Shown: positions 9,974 to 18,932 of the stretch, one piece after another
Position numbering within the stretch: the first letter of the stretch is position 1
Layout: every line of letters begins with the position of its first letter
Assembly (NCBI GenBank): GCA_020444545.1
Contig: JAHLKT010000001.1
Coordinates: forward strand, 558,001 to 622,000
Reading direction: 5' to 3'
DNA length: 64,000 bases
Source of the DNA: Desulfarculaceae bacterium
Lineage (GTDB): Bacteria; Desulfobacterota; Desulfarculia; Desulfarculales; Desulfarculaceae
Made by a program: the position numbers and the translations under genes
Notes under the pieces: model-generated
The model's database searches: none
Told to the model about the DNA's origin: nothing
The model's input: only the letters and a program-made list of their open reading frames with translations

Positions 9974-10190
9974 GCCCCCGGGCCCGGCGGAGCGACATTT
10001 TCGGAAATCTCGAAGTCCCCCCGGGCGGGGACGCCCCGGAAAGGAGGTTCGGACACACATCGGTGGGCGACGGCGCCGCCGCCTTCCCAGGCGGAGGGCG
10101 GGCCGGGGGGTTAGGAGCCCCGGATAGCAGGAGCCGGCTTCGGGAACTCACAAAGGGTTGTATAGACTCGTCAAGCGAAAGGGAGGGGTT

Positions 10191-11270
10191 ATGCGTTTTT
10201 CTCGTCTGCTTTTGGTAGTGGTGGTGGCCCTGGCGGCCGTCGCCCTGTTGGCCCCGGTGGCCATGGCCAAGAAGCCTTCTTTGGATAAGTGGAAACCGGC
10301 CTTCGATTATTCGGGGGCCAAGTATAAGATCAAGGTCTCCAACGTCAGCCACCCGGCCATCAAGGGCGTGTACGCCGGCTTCGCCATCCGCGACGCCCTG
10401 TGGAAGGCCACCAACGGCCAGATCTACTTCGAGTATCTGCCCTTCAGCATGTTGGGCGGCGAGGTGGAGGTCTTGAACCAGCTGCAGATGGGCGCCATCC
10501 AGGGCATGGCCGTGTCCTCGGTGGCCTCCACCAACCTGGGGCCCCGCATGGGCCTGGTCAACCTGCCCTTCCTGGTCAACTCCTATGAGAAGTTGGACAA
10601 GTTCGTTGCCAACAAGAAGCTGTTCCAGCATTTCCTGGACGGCATGGAGCACCAGGGCATCATGGGCCTGGACGTGACCGCCTATGGCCGCTACGGCTGG
10701 GCCACCACCATCCCGGTGAAGAACATCGCCGACGCCAAGAAGGTGAAGTTCCGCATCGCCGAGGCGGCGGTCAACAAGATGCTCTACAAGGCCTGGGGCT
10801 TCAACCCCGTGGTCATGCCCTGGCCCGACGTGCCCACCGCCCTGAAGCAGGGCGTGATCACCGGTCTGGACCACACCTTGATCGTGAGCTACCTGACCCG
10901 CAAGTTCGAGGTTGCCAAGAACTTTACCCCGGTGAACTACGCCCAGGGCCTGTTCATCTGGATCTTCAACAAGGCCTGGTTCAAGAAGCTGCCCGCCGAC
11001 TTGCAGGCGACCTTCAAGAAGGTGGTCAACGAGCAGTGCGCCATCTACCGCAACGAGTGCAAGGCGCAGGAGGCCGCGGCCAAGAAGGGCGCCATCGAGA
11101 AGTCCGGCGTGAAGTTCTGGGAGCTGTCCGCCAAGGACCACCAGATCCTGCTCGACCAGGGCAACGTGGTGCACATGCAGTTCGCCAAGGAAATCGGCCC
11201 GCAGTACCTGGGCCAAGTCCAGAAGTTCCTGGGCTACAAGACCACCCGAGGCATGGGCGCCAAGAACTAA
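10191..11270 (+). CDS. dctP: TRAP transporter solute-binding protein, DctP family
   Basis: Periplasmic substrate receptor of a tripartite ATP-independent transporter, driven by an ion gradient and typically binding carboxylates. 359 residues: signal peptide MRFSRLLLVVVVALAAVALL with cleavage near AMA-KK, then a DctP domain with the GGEVEVLNQLQMGAI and KVKFRIAEA regions characteristic of the family. The ATG at 10191 is chosen for its GGGAGGGG Shine-Dalgarno and the signal peptide; an upstream in-frame start would add 11 residues. It is followed by dctQ and dctM. The substrate cannot be read from sequence. Confidence 0.94.
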   Translation: MRFSRLLLVVVVALAAVALLAPVAMAKKPSLDKWKPAFDYSGAKYKIKVSNVSHPAIKGVYAGFAIRDALWKATNGQIYFEYLPFSMLGGEVEVLNQLQMGAIQGMAVSSVASTNLGPRMGLVNLPFLVNSYEKLDKFVANKKLFQHFLDGMEHQGIMGLDVTAYGRYGWATTIPVKNIADAKKVKFRIAEAAVNKMLYKAWGFNPVVMPWPDVPTALKQGVITGLDHTLIVSYLTRKFEVAKNFTPVNYAQGLFIWIFNKAWFKKLPADLQATFKKVVNEQCAIYRNECKAQEAAAKKGAIEKSGVKFWELSAKDHQILLDQGNVVHMQFAKEIGPQYLGQVQKFLGYKTTRGMGAKN

Positions 11271-11287
11271 CCACCAGCCACTCATCC

Positions 11288-11317
11288 CCGGGCCGGGGGC
11301 TCCTGCCCCCGGCCCGG
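11288..11317 (+). promoter_or_regulatory. Intercistronic hairpin between dctP and dctQ
   Basis: A perfect 13-bp stem (CCGGGCCGGGGGC / GCCCCCGGCCCGG) with a TCCT loop and no T-run. Such hairpins after binding-protein genes commonly protect the upstream mRNA or attenuate read-through, giving more receptor than permease (inference). Confidence 0.7.
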
Positions 11318-11373
11318 CCGCTGATCCGACCGCTAGCGGCGCATACCTGGCGCCGTAAAAGGGAACCGCATCC

Positions 11374-12036
11374 ATGGCACAAGGGCGGACATATGTTTTC
11401 GGCTGGGTGGCCTTTGCCTTCATAGTGGCCGCGGCCGTTTTGGGTTATACCACCTTGCATCTCAAGGGCCTCACGTGGGGAGCCATCGCCACCTGGGGCT
11501 TTTTCATGCTCATCGCCGCCTTCACCGGGCAATGGAGCCGATTTCTTAAATTCCAGGACCAGGGCCTGAGCTTCTTCGAAGAGTGGACCCTTTACCTGGC
11601 GGTGATGGTGGGCCTGATCTCGCTGTTCATCAACGTTATCCTTCGTTACGTCTTTTCCTATTCCCTGTCCTGGTCCGAGGAGCTGATCCGGGAGATCATC
11701 ATCCTCACCACCTTCGTGGGCCTGGCCCCGGCAATCAAGAACCGCTCCATGATCACCATCGACGCGTTGGTGCAGCTGGTTCCCCGGCTGCGCACTCCGC
11801 TCACCTACTTCAGCCACCTGTCGGTGCTCACCTTCGCGGTGCTCATCACCAAGCTGGGCATCGACATGGCTCTCATGCAGGAGCGCACCTTCCAAAAGAC
11901 GATCATCCTGGAGATTCCCCTGGTGTTCGTCTACCTCATCCTCCCCTTGATGGGGGTGACCATGGGAGTGCGCACCATCCAGGTCCTCTGGTGGGACTAC
12001 CAAGAGGGCCGGGCCAAGCAGGAAACCGAGAGCTAG
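11374..12036 (+). CDS. dctQ: TRAP transporter small permease, DctQ family
   Basis: Small inner-membrane subunit of 220 residues. The core is a four-helix DctQ domain with the conserved segment RYVFSYSLSWSEELIRE and GLAPAIKNRSMITID. Two further hydrophobic segments precede the core (AFIVAAAVLGYTTL and AIATWGFFMLIAAF), so about six helices are predicted instead of the usual four. It lies 9 bp upstream of dctM. Confidence 0.92.
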   Translation: MAQGRTYVFGWVAFAFIVAAAVLGYTTLHLKGLTWGAIATWGFFMLIAAFTGQWSRFLKFQDQGLSFFEEWTLYLAVMVGLISLFINVILRYVFSYSLSWSEELIREIIILTTFVGLAPAIKNRSMITIDALVQLVPRLRTPLTYFSHLSVLTFAVLITKLGIDMALMQERTFQKTIILEIPLVFVYLILPLMGVTMGVRTIQVLWWDYQEGRAKQETES

Positions 12037-12045
12037 GGGGCGGGC

Positions 12046-13344
12046 ATGGAGACTAGCTACGCAATAATCATCCTGGTGCTCCTGGGGGCCATGGCCGCCA
12101 CGGTCCCCGTGTTCCTCTGCCTTTTCTTCACCGCGGTGATCGGCTTCGTGGCCTTCACCGACCTGCCGCTTCTGGTGCTGGCCCAGAGCCTCTTGCGCTC
12201 CATGGACAAGTTCGCCTTGGTGGTGGTGCTGTTCTTCATCCTATGCGGCAACATCATGACCAGCGGCTCCATCGTGGACAAGCTCATCCGCTTCGCCAAC
12301 GTGGTGGTGGGCTGGCTGCCGGGCGGCCTGGCCATGGCCGGTATTTTGGCCTGCGGCCTGTTCGGGGCCATCAGCGGCAGCACCGTGGCCACGGTGGTGG
12401 CTATCGGCGGGTTCATGATCCCCGCTCTGATCGACAACAAGTACAACATGCGCTTTTCCGTGGGCGTAATGACCTCGGCCCCCAACCTGGGGGTCATCAT
12501 CCCGCCCTCCATCGCCATGATCCTCTACTCCATGATCAGCGCGGTTAGCCTTGAGGGCCTGTTCCTCACCGGCTTCGTGCCCGGAGTGCTCATCATGGCC
12601 GGCATGTGCGCCTACTCCTACGTGTGGGCGGTGCGCAACCCCGGCTTCGTCCGGGCGCCCAAACCCACCTGGGCAGACGGCTGGCGTGCCTTCAAGGAGG
12701 GCTTCTGGTCCCTGATGCTGCCGGTGATCATCTTCGGCGGCATCTTCTCCGGGGCCTTCACCGCCAACGAAGCGGCGGTGGTGGCCTGCGTCTACGCCTT
12801 CATCGTGGAGCTGTTCATCCACAAGGACATGAAGTTCTCCACGGTCAAGAAGGTCATGGTCAACTCGGCGGTCACCAGCGCCACCCTGTTGATCATCGTG
12901 GCCGGGGCCACCTGCTTCGGCCGCTACCTGACCATGGAGGCCATACCCGCCAAGATCTCCGAGGCGGTGGTGAGCTCCATCTCTCAGCCCTGGATCTTCC
13001 TCCTGGCCATGAACGTCCTGTTGCTGATCATCGGCATGTTCATGGACATCATCAGCGCGACCTTGATCCTGGGCCCCATCTTCCTGCCCATGCTGGACTC
13101 CTACGGCATCAACGCGGTGCACTTCGGCCTCTTGATGACCGTAAACCTGGCCATCGGATACTGCACACCACCCCTTGGGGTGAGCTTGTACATAACCGGG
13201 GCCTTGGTGAACAAAGATTTGGTCTACGTTTCCCGGGCCGTGTTGCCCTGGATCGCCATCCAGATCACGGTGCTGTTGATAATGACCTATTTACCCGACA
13301 CCGTGCTCTGGCTGCCCAGGCTCATGGGCTGGAACGTGGATTAA
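12046..13344 (+). CDS. dctM: TRAP transporter large permease, DctM family
   Basis: Ion-coupled transport subunit of 432 residues with about 12 membrane segments. Family motifs include FFILCGNIMTSGSI, GLFGAISGSTVATVVAIG, the repeat-defining segment APNLGVIIPPSIAMILY and the GFCTPPLGV-like IGYCTPPLGVSLY near the C-terminus. Start by ATG 9 bp after dctQ. It completes the dctPQM operon, which ends in a strong terminator. Confidence 0.95.
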   Translation: METSYAIIILVLLGAMAATVPVFLCLFFTAVIGFVAFTDLPLLVLAQSLLRSMDKFALVVVLFFILCGNIMTSGSIVDKLIRFANVVVGWLPGGLAMAGILACGLFGAISGSTVATVVAIGGFMIPALIDNKYNMRFSVGVMTSAPNLGVIIPPSIAMILYSMISAVSLEGLFLTGFVPGVLIMAGMCAYSYVWAVRNPGFVRAPKPTWADGWRAFKEGFWSLMLPVIIFGGIFSGAFTANEAAVVACVYAFIVELFIHKDMKFSTVKKVMVNSAVTSATLLIIVAGATCFGRYLTMEAIPAKISEAVVSSISQPWIFLLAMNVLLLIIGMFMDIISATLILGPIFLPMLDSYGINAVHFGLLMTVNLAIGYCTPPLGVSLYITGALVNKDLVYVSRAVLPWIAIQITVLLIMTYLPDTVLWLPRLMGWNVD

Positions 13345-13371
13345 AATCCCGCCAAACCAAACCCGCTAGAC

Positions 13372-13408
13372 AGCGCGCCCGCCGGAGAACCGGCGGGCGC
13401 GCTCTTTT
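13372..13408 (+). terminator. Rho-independent terminator of the dctPQM operon
   Basis: A perfect 14-bp stem, AGCGCGCCCGCCGG / CCGGCGGGCGCGCT, around an AGAA loop, followed by CTTTT. Confidence 0.9.
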
Positions 13409-13409
13409 G

Positions 13410-13660
13410 AGCATAAGAAGTTTGCAAAAACGAGAAGGCCAGGGCCGCCTGTTTCGGCCCGGGCGGCAAGCCGCGCCGTGCGAGGATGGGGCGGGCCTCC
13501 AGCACATCCTCGCGGAAGAGCCAATAGCCTGTCCGGGGTGAGCCTGGCTGCTCAAGGCGGAGGCTATCGCGCGGCTGACTTAACCCGAGCCAGGCCCTCT
13601 GTGCCCGAAGGCCGCCCCCGGATGAGCGGCCGCCGGCCCCAGGCCCCATGCGCCTCCACG
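13410..13660. other. Gene-free region with several strong hairpins (possible structured RNA)
   Basis: About 250 bp lie between two terminators. Inverted repeats include GCGAGGATG (13480-13488) with CATCCTCGC (13505-13513), ATAGCCT (13524-13530) with AGGCTAT (13561-13567), and a GCCTGGCT/AGCCAGGC pair further right. No open frame here looks coding. A structured RNA is possible, but no known RNA family was recognised. Confidence 0.35.
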
Positions 13661-13688
13661 AAAAAGCCGCCCCCCGGAGGGAGCGGCT
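13661..13688 (-). terminator. Rho-independent terminator of mltD
   Basis: Read on the minus strand, AGCCGC and GCGGCT arms (inner CCC/GGG pairs) are followed by TTTTT. It lies about 50 nt beyond the mltD stop codon. Confidence 0.8.
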
Positions 13689-13741
13689 CTTGTTGGCTCG
13701 ATTGCTCGGGAGCGGCCCGGAGGCCCCGCCCCGCCGGCGGC

Positions 13742-15355
13742 CTAGGAGCCTCCGCCTTTGACCATGAGCTTATCGCCCGGGGTGATGGCGCTGGAGCGCA
13801 GGTTGTTCCAGCGCTTGAGCTGGCGGGTGCTCACGCCGTAGCGGCGGCCGATGCTCCAGAGGTTGTCGCCCCGCTTGACGATGTAGAACTGGGCGCTGGT
13901 GGTGGGCTTGGTGTCCACCTTGCCCTCGGCCTTGTTGCTGGGCACATAAAGCACCAGCTTCTGGCCCACGGCCAGGCGGGAGCTGTTCTTGCCGTTCCAG
14001 CGCAGGATGTCGCGCCAGTTGAGGTTGTAGGAGCGGGCGATGTGCCACATGGTGTCGCCCCGCCGCACCCGGTGGGTGATCTTGTGGGAGCCCTTGGGGC
14101 TGGTGGCCAGGCGCCGGGTGGAGCTGCTGCTCTTGCGGGAGCGGGCATAGGCCGCGGCCCCGCCCTTGGGCGGCACCACCACCTTCTGGCCGATGCGCAG
14201 GCGGCGCGGGTTCAGGCGGGGGTTCATGGCCATGAGGTCGTTCAAACGCACCCCGTGCACCTTGGCGATGCGCCCCAGGGTGTCGCCCCGGTGCACCCGC
14301 ACGGTGACCGCCCCCACCCGGGCCTGGCGCTCGGGCACGGGCAGCTTGGCGTAGGCCACCTCGAAGCTGGCCTTACGGCCTTGGGGGATGCGCAGGGCGT
14401 ATTTGCCGCCGGTGGGGGGCACGGCCCAGCGCCTGAGCTCGGGGTTCAGGTTGTTTAGCTGACGGCTGGAGATGCCGGCCAGCTTGGCCGCCACGCCCAA
14501 GGAGGTGCCGGGATGCACCTCCACTACGTCAAAGGCCATGGGCGCCTCGTAGACGATGTTGGTGAAGCCGTACTTATCGGGCTCCTTGGCGATGATGGCC
14601 GCGGCGATCATCTTGGGCACGTACTGGCGGGTCTCGCGCTTGAGGTAGTAGCGGCGGCCCTGGCTGATGGACCAGAAGTTGTCCGCCTTGTAGCGCTTGA
14701 GCGCCCGGCGGACCTTGCCCTCCCCGGAGTTGTAGGCCGCGGCGGCCAGATACCAGGAGCCGAACTCGTCGTGCAGGTCCTTCAAGTAGCGGGCCGCGGC
14801 GTGGGTGGACTTCACCGGGTCGCGGCGCTCATCCACCCAGTAGTTGATGGTAAGCCCATAGCGGCGGCCCGTGCCCCGGATGAACTGCCAGGGCCCCACC
14901 GCGTGGGCCCGGGAGTAGGCCTGGCAGGAGAAGCCGCTCTCGATGAGCGCCAGGTACACCAGATCCTCGGGCATACCGTGCTCTTTGAGAATGCCGCGCA
15001 TCATGGGCAGATAGCGCCCCGAGCGCGACAGCCAAATCTTGAAGCGCTTGGGAATCCGGGTCTGGAAGTACTCGATAAAGTACTCAACCCGGGAGTTGAT
15101 CACGATGGGAATGTCGTAGGAGACCTCTTCCGGCTGGTCCGCCTCGGCCGGCTTTTTGGTCTCGGTCACCACCTCTTTTTCGCCCAGCTCCCGGAGCTCG
15201 TGGGCCACCTTGGCCGAGATCTCCTCCTGGGGGGGCTTAAGAGGTTTTACGGTGAGTACCTGGGGCTGGGGAGCCTGGCTGGTGGTGGTGTTGGAAGCAC
15301 AACCAGCCGCGGCCAAGGCCAGGCAAGCGAGTACTAGGATTGGTTTTAAATTCAT
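13742..15355 (-). CDS. mltD: Membrane-bound lytic murein transglycosylase with LysM repeats (MltD-like)
   Basis: Lipoprotein that cleaves peptidoglycan glycan strands, giving 1,6-anhydro products. 537 residues: lipoprotein signal with lipobox LAAAGC and Cys19; SLT catalytic domain about 95-245 with the catalytic Glu139 in YLALIESGF, plus AVGPWQFI and YNSGEGKV; then three LysM modules for peptidoglycan binding, starting near VRVHRGDTLGRIAK, HRVRRGDTMWHIAR and YIVKRGDNLWSIGR. Two LysM is the E. coli number, so this protein has one more. Monocistronic, with its own terminator. Confidence 0.95.
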   Translation of the reverse strand: MNLKPILVLACLALAAAGCASNTTTSQAPQPQVLTVKPLKPPQEEISAKVAHELRELGEKEVVTETKKPAEADQPEEVSYDIPIVINSRVEYFIEYFQTRIPKRFKIWLSRSGRYLPMMRGILKEHGMPEDLVYLALIESGFSCQAYSRAHAVGPWQFIRGTGRRYGLTINYWVDERRDPVKSTHAAARYLKDLHDEFGSWYLAAAAYNSGEGKVRRALKRYKADNFWSISQGRRYYLKRETRQYVPKMIAAAIIAKEPDKYGFTNIVYEAPMAFDVVEVHPGTSLGVAAKLAGISSRQLNNLNPELRRWAVPPTGGKYALRIPQGRKASFEVAYAKLPVPERQARVGAVTVRVHRGDTLGRIAKVHGVRLNDLMAMNPRLNPRRLRIGQKVVVPPKGGAAAYARSRKSSSSTRRLATSPKGSHKITHRVRRGDTMWHIARSYNLNWRDILRWNGKNSSRLAVGQKLVLYVPSNKAEGKVDTKPTTSAQFYIVKRGDNLWSIGRRYGVSTRQLKRWNNLRSSAITPGDKLMVKGGGS

Positions 15356-15584
15356 ACATCCATCCGCCGGGGTACGGAAACACCCGTCCCATGGGCATTT
15401 TGGCTAAGATAGCAGAGCGGGCTGAAGCTGTAAAGTGTCTGGTTATATAAATGCTTGCGGGTCAAAGCCCTTTCAAGGGAGGGGCATTAAGGGTTTGACC
15501 CCACGGGGAGCCTCGGGTAGATTTTCTAGGCGCGCTAGGGGGTTTGAAACCCACCCCAAACCTTGGGAGACGCTCTACTTCGTC

Positions 15585-16907
15585 ATGCCAACAAAAACCG
15601 CCTCTTGGAGCCTGGGCCCGGCCCTGGCCGCTTTCGTGTGCCTTGTCCCCGGCCTGGCCCTGGCCGCCGTCCCGGCCGGAGCCGCCGACCCCTTCAGCGG
15701 CCAGAGCCTCTGGTGGACCCTGGCCCTGGTGTTCATCGGGGGCCTGGGCCTCAACCTCACCCCCTGCGTCTACCCCCTGATACCCATCACCGTGGGCTAT
15801 TTCGGCGGCCGCTCCAGCGGCAAGAAGGCGGTGGTGGCCGACGCCCTGGCCTACTGGCTGGGCATGACCGTCATGTACGCCGCCCTGGGCAGCCTGGTGG
15901 CCTTGGGAGGCTCCTTCTTGGGCCAGGCGCTCAGCCATCCGGCGGTGATCATCTTCCTGGCGGCGGTGCTCTTGGCCATGGCCGCCAGCATGTTCGGGCT
16001 CTGGGAGTTCCGGCTGCCCGCCTCGCTGAACAAGGTGGCCGCGGCCAACCGCAGCGGGGTTTTGGGGGCCTTTCTCATGGGCCTGACCTTGGGCCTGTTG
16101 GCCGCGCCCTGCGTGGGGCCCTTCGTTGTGGGGCTCATGGCCCACGTGGCCAAGGCGGGCTCGGTGGGCTACGGCCTGCTGGTGTTTTTCATCCTGGCCG
16201 CCGGCCTGGGCCTGCCCCTGGCGGTGCTGGCCGGTTTCTCGGGCTCCATCTCCCGCCTGCCCGGGGCGGGCGACTGGATGCTATGGGTGCGCAAATTCTT
16301 CGGCCTCATCCTGGTGGTGATGGCCGTCAACGTGGCCGCGCCCCTCTTGGGAGACGCGGCCGCCCGCTGGCTGACCATCCTCGCCGGGGTGGTGGGCGGC
16401 ATCTATCTGGGTTTCGTGGAAAAAAGCGGAAAGGGCACATTCGTGAGCTTCAAGAAAGTAGCCGGTCTGATCATCCTGGTGGCCGCCGCCAGCTTCTGGT
16501 GGTTCCTCTCGCCCAGCGGCGGACCGGACAAGACCGAGTGGGTGCACTACACGCCCCAGGTGCTGAGCGAGGCCCAGGCCCAGAAGAAGCCGGTGGCCGT
16601 GTTCTTCACCGCCGACTGGTGCAACCCCTGCAGGAAGCTCAAGGCCGAGACCCTGCCCGACCCCGAGGTGCAGACCCTTTTGGCCAACTTCCTGCCGGTC
16701 AAGGTGGACGTGACCAGCGACCCCGGCCCCGAGGCCCAGAACTACATGCGCCAGATGCGGGTGCGCGGGGTGCCCACCATGCTCTTTTTGGACGCGCAGG
16801 GCAACGAGATCGGCGAGAGCCGTTTGGTGGGCTTCCAGCCGCCCTCGCGCTTCATCCCCTTGCTGAAAATGGCCACGGCCCGAGCCAAAATGAGCGGAGC
16901 GCAGTAG
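15585..16907 (+). CDS. Short DsbD-like thiol:disulfide interchange protein (CcdA-like plus thioredoxin)
   Basis: Moves reducing equivalents from cytosolic thioredoxin across the inner membrane. 440 residues: signal-like N-terminus, eight-helix transmembrane domain with the redox pair Cys61 (NLTPCVYPL) and Cys176 (AAPCVGPF), and a C-terminal thioredoxin domain with Cys346-Asn-Pro-Cys349. The N-terminal immunoglobulin-like DsbD-alpha domain of E. coli DsbD is missing, so electrons must go to a separate partner. ATG at 15585 is chosen because the hydrophobic leader starts there; a GGGAGA lies about 15 nt upstream, which is rather far. Divergent from mltD. Confidence 0.9.
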   Translation: MPTKTASWSLGPALAAFVCLVPGLALAAVPAGAADPFSGQSLWWTLALVFIGGLGLNLTPCVYPLIPITVGYFGGRSSGKKAVVADALAYWLGMTVMYAALGSLVALGGSFLGQALSHPAVIIFLAAVLLAMAASMFGLWEFRLPASLNKVAAANRSGVLGAFLMGLTLGLLAAPCVGPFVVGLMAHVAKAGSVGYGLLVFFILAAGLGLPLAVLAGFSGSISRLPGAGDWMLWVRKFFGLILVVMAVNVAAPLLGDAAARWLTILAGVVGGIYLGFVEKSGKGTFVSFKKVAGLIILVAAASFWWFLSPSGGPDKTEWVHYTPQVLSEAQAQKKPVAVFFTADWCNPCRKLKAETLPDPEVQTLLANFLPVKVDVTSDPGPEAQNYMRQMRVRGVPTMLFLDAQGNEIGESRLVGFQPPSRFIPLLKMATARAKMSGAQ

Positions 16908-17010
16908 CCCACATCCTTCCCGGAGGGTGCGCGGCAGGGACAACTAAGACAAGATCAGGGGGGCTTTGAACATGGCCACACCGTTGTCAGAAGACCATTT
17001 GCCCCAAGGC

Positions 17011-17132
17011 CCGGCACAGCCAGGCGCCGGCAGACAAGGCGTCTGGCAAGCGAGGGCCGCGGGCGTAGCTGAAGCTACGTCGAGGCCCGAGCGCGGCCAG
17101 CAACACAGTATGCCGGGGGTTGGCGCAGCCGG
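17011..17132 (+). repeat. Dispersed long-hairpin repeat, copy C
   Basis: Begins CCGGCACAGCCAGGCGCCGG and ends TTGGCGCAGCCGG. The core GCGTAGCTGAAGCTACGTC lies inside GGGCC/GGCCC arms. It is the only copy placed upstream of a plus-strand gene, 33 bp before the start of the adenine-deaminase-like gene. Its right flank resembles that of copy A. Confidence 0.87.
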
Positions 17133-17165
17133 ACGCGCGCCCTTCGGAAAGGATGTGGGCTAAGC

Positions 17166-18932
17166 ATGAGCTTCCACCCGGAGCCCCTGGACGTTGCCGC
17201 GGTTGGCCGCCTGGTCCGGGTGGCTCTGGGGCAAGAGGCCGCCGACGCGATCATCCGCGACGCGCGGGTGGTGAGCGTATTCGATTACAGCATAAGCGAG
17301 CCCCAGGCCGTGGCCCTGGCCGCCGGACGGGTGGCCGCCATGGGCCAGGAGGCCGAGGCCTGGGCCGGGCCGGACACTGAAATCTGCGAGGCCGGGGGGC
17401 GCTATCTCATCCCCGGGCTCATCGACGCCCACACCCACCTGGATTCCATCTTCGGCCTGGAGACCTACGCGGACTACGCCCTGGCCTCGGGCAACACCAG
17501 CGCCATAAGCGAGATGGCCATGATCGCCGGGGCCTGGGGCCTGGCGGGCTGCCGCGCCTTTTTATCCGCCGCCCAGGCCAGCCCCCAGCGGGTGTTCCTC
17601 ACCGCGCCGCCCCTGGTGCCGCCCTTCCCGGCCTGGGAGACCAGCGCCGGGCTGGACCGGGCGGGCTTCGATGAAATCCTGGCCCATCCCGCCTGCCTGG
17701 GGGTGGGCGAGACCTACTGGCCGGCCATCGTGGACGGCGAAGAGCGGGCCCAGGCCAACTACGCCGCCGCCCTGGCCCTGGGCAAGCGCCTGGAGGGCCA
17801 CGGGGCCGGGGCGCGGGGGGCCAAGCTGATGGCCTACGCCGCCGCCGGGACCAGCAGTTGCCACGAGGCCATCAGCCCCGAGGACGCGGCCCAGCGCCTG
17901 GGCCTGGGCCTGGCGGTGCAGGTGCGCGAGGGCTTCGTGCGCCGCGAGATGGACGAGGTGGTCCCGGCCTTGCGCGACCTGCCCGAATGCGGCCAGGCCA
18001 TGCTGGTCACGGATTTGGCCGACTTCGACGACCTCATGTCCTGGGGGGCCATGAACCCGCTGTTGGCCAAGGCGGTGGCCCTGGGGGTGGACCCCGCCCG
18101 CGCCGTGGCCTGGTGCAGCCTCAACCCGGCGCGCTACTTCGGCCTGGAGCGCCTGGGCGCGGTGGCCCCCGGATGGGTGGCCGATCTGGTGCTGGTGGAG
18201 GATTTGGTCGAGTTCCGCGCCAGCCAGGTATGGCTGGAAGGCCGCACGGTGGCCCAAGGCGGCAAGCTGATCCGCTCGGACGAGCCCTTTGCCTATGCCC
18301 CCGAGGCGCGGGCCACCATGCGCTGCCCGGCGATCACCCCCGAGGCCTTCCATCTGCCCGCCAGGGGCGAAAGCGCGCTGGCCCGGGTGGTGGAGGTCTC
18401 CGGCCCCACCATCACCAAGGAGGGCGAGGCCACCGTGCCGGTGACCGAGGGCAACGCCCGGCCCGACCCGGCGCAAGACATCGTGAAGATCGCCCAAATC
18501 AACCGCCAGAGCCCCACGCTGGAGATGGCCGTGGGCCTGGCCCGGGGCTGGGGCCTCCGAGAGGGCGCCCTGGCCAGCAGCGTGATCTGGGACACCACCA
18601 ACATCTTCGTGGCCGGGGCCTCGGAGATTGACATGGCCGTGGCCGCCGAGGCGGTGCGGGCCATGGGCGGCGGCTGGGCCGTGGCCCAGGGTGGCCGTCT
18701 CGTGGCCTCGCTGGCCCTGCCCATCGCGGGGGTCATCTCCCCCGCGCCCCTCGCCGAGATACTCGCGGCGGCCGATTCCTGCCGCGCGGCCCTGGCCGAG
18801 CTGGGCTGCCCCCTGCCCCGGCCCTTCCTCACCGCCCAGACCTTTTGCTTCACCGGCCTGCCCTTCCTGCGCCTGACCAACAAGGGCCTGGTGGACATCC
18901 GCGCCCGCAAGTTCGTGGAGGTGATCAAATGA
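17166..18932 (+). CDS. Adenine deaminase-like amidohydrolase
   Basis: Related to AdeC, which converts adenine to hypoxanthine and ammonia. 588 residues: amidohydrolase barrel with the metal pair His89/His91 (DAHTHLD), Glu182 in GVGETYW and Asp283 in VTDLADFDD, then a C-terminal adenine-deaminase domain ending GGGWAVAQGGRLVASLALPI. Against the AdeC consensus as I remember it, the C-terminal HHGTG-type and HDSHN-type motifs are replaced by INRQSPTLE and WDTTN, so the substrate may differ. Its stop codon overlaps the next start (ATGA), indicating translational coupling to the phosphoesterase. Repeat copy C lies just upstream. Confidence 0.8.
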   Translation: MSFHPEPLDVAAVGRLVRVALGQEAADAIIRDARVVSVFDYSISEPQAVALAAGRVAAMGQEAEAWAGPDTEICEAGGRYLIPGLIDAHTHLDSIFGLETYADYALASGNTSAISEMAMIAGAWGLAGCRAFLSAAQASPQRVFLTAPPLVPPFPAWETSAGLDRAGFDEILAHPACLGVGETYWPAIVDGEERAQANYAAALALGKRLEGHGAGARGAKLMAYAAAGTSSCHEAISPEDAAQRLGLGLAVQVREGFVRREMDEVVPALRDLPECGQAMLVTDLADFDDLMSWGAMNPLLAKAVALGVDPARAVAWCSLNPARYFGLERLGAVAPGWVADLVLVEDLVEFRASQVWLEGRTVAQGGKLIRSDEPFAYAPEARATMRCPAITPEAFHLPARGESALARVVEVSGPTITKEGEATVPVTEGNARPDPAQDIVKIAQINRQSPTLEMAVGLARGWGLREGALASSVIWDTTNIFVAGASEIDMAVAAEAVRAMGGGWAVAQGGRLVASLALPIAGVISPAPLAEILAAADSCRAALAELGCPLPRPFLTAQTFCFTGLPFLRLTNKGLVDIRARKFVEVIK

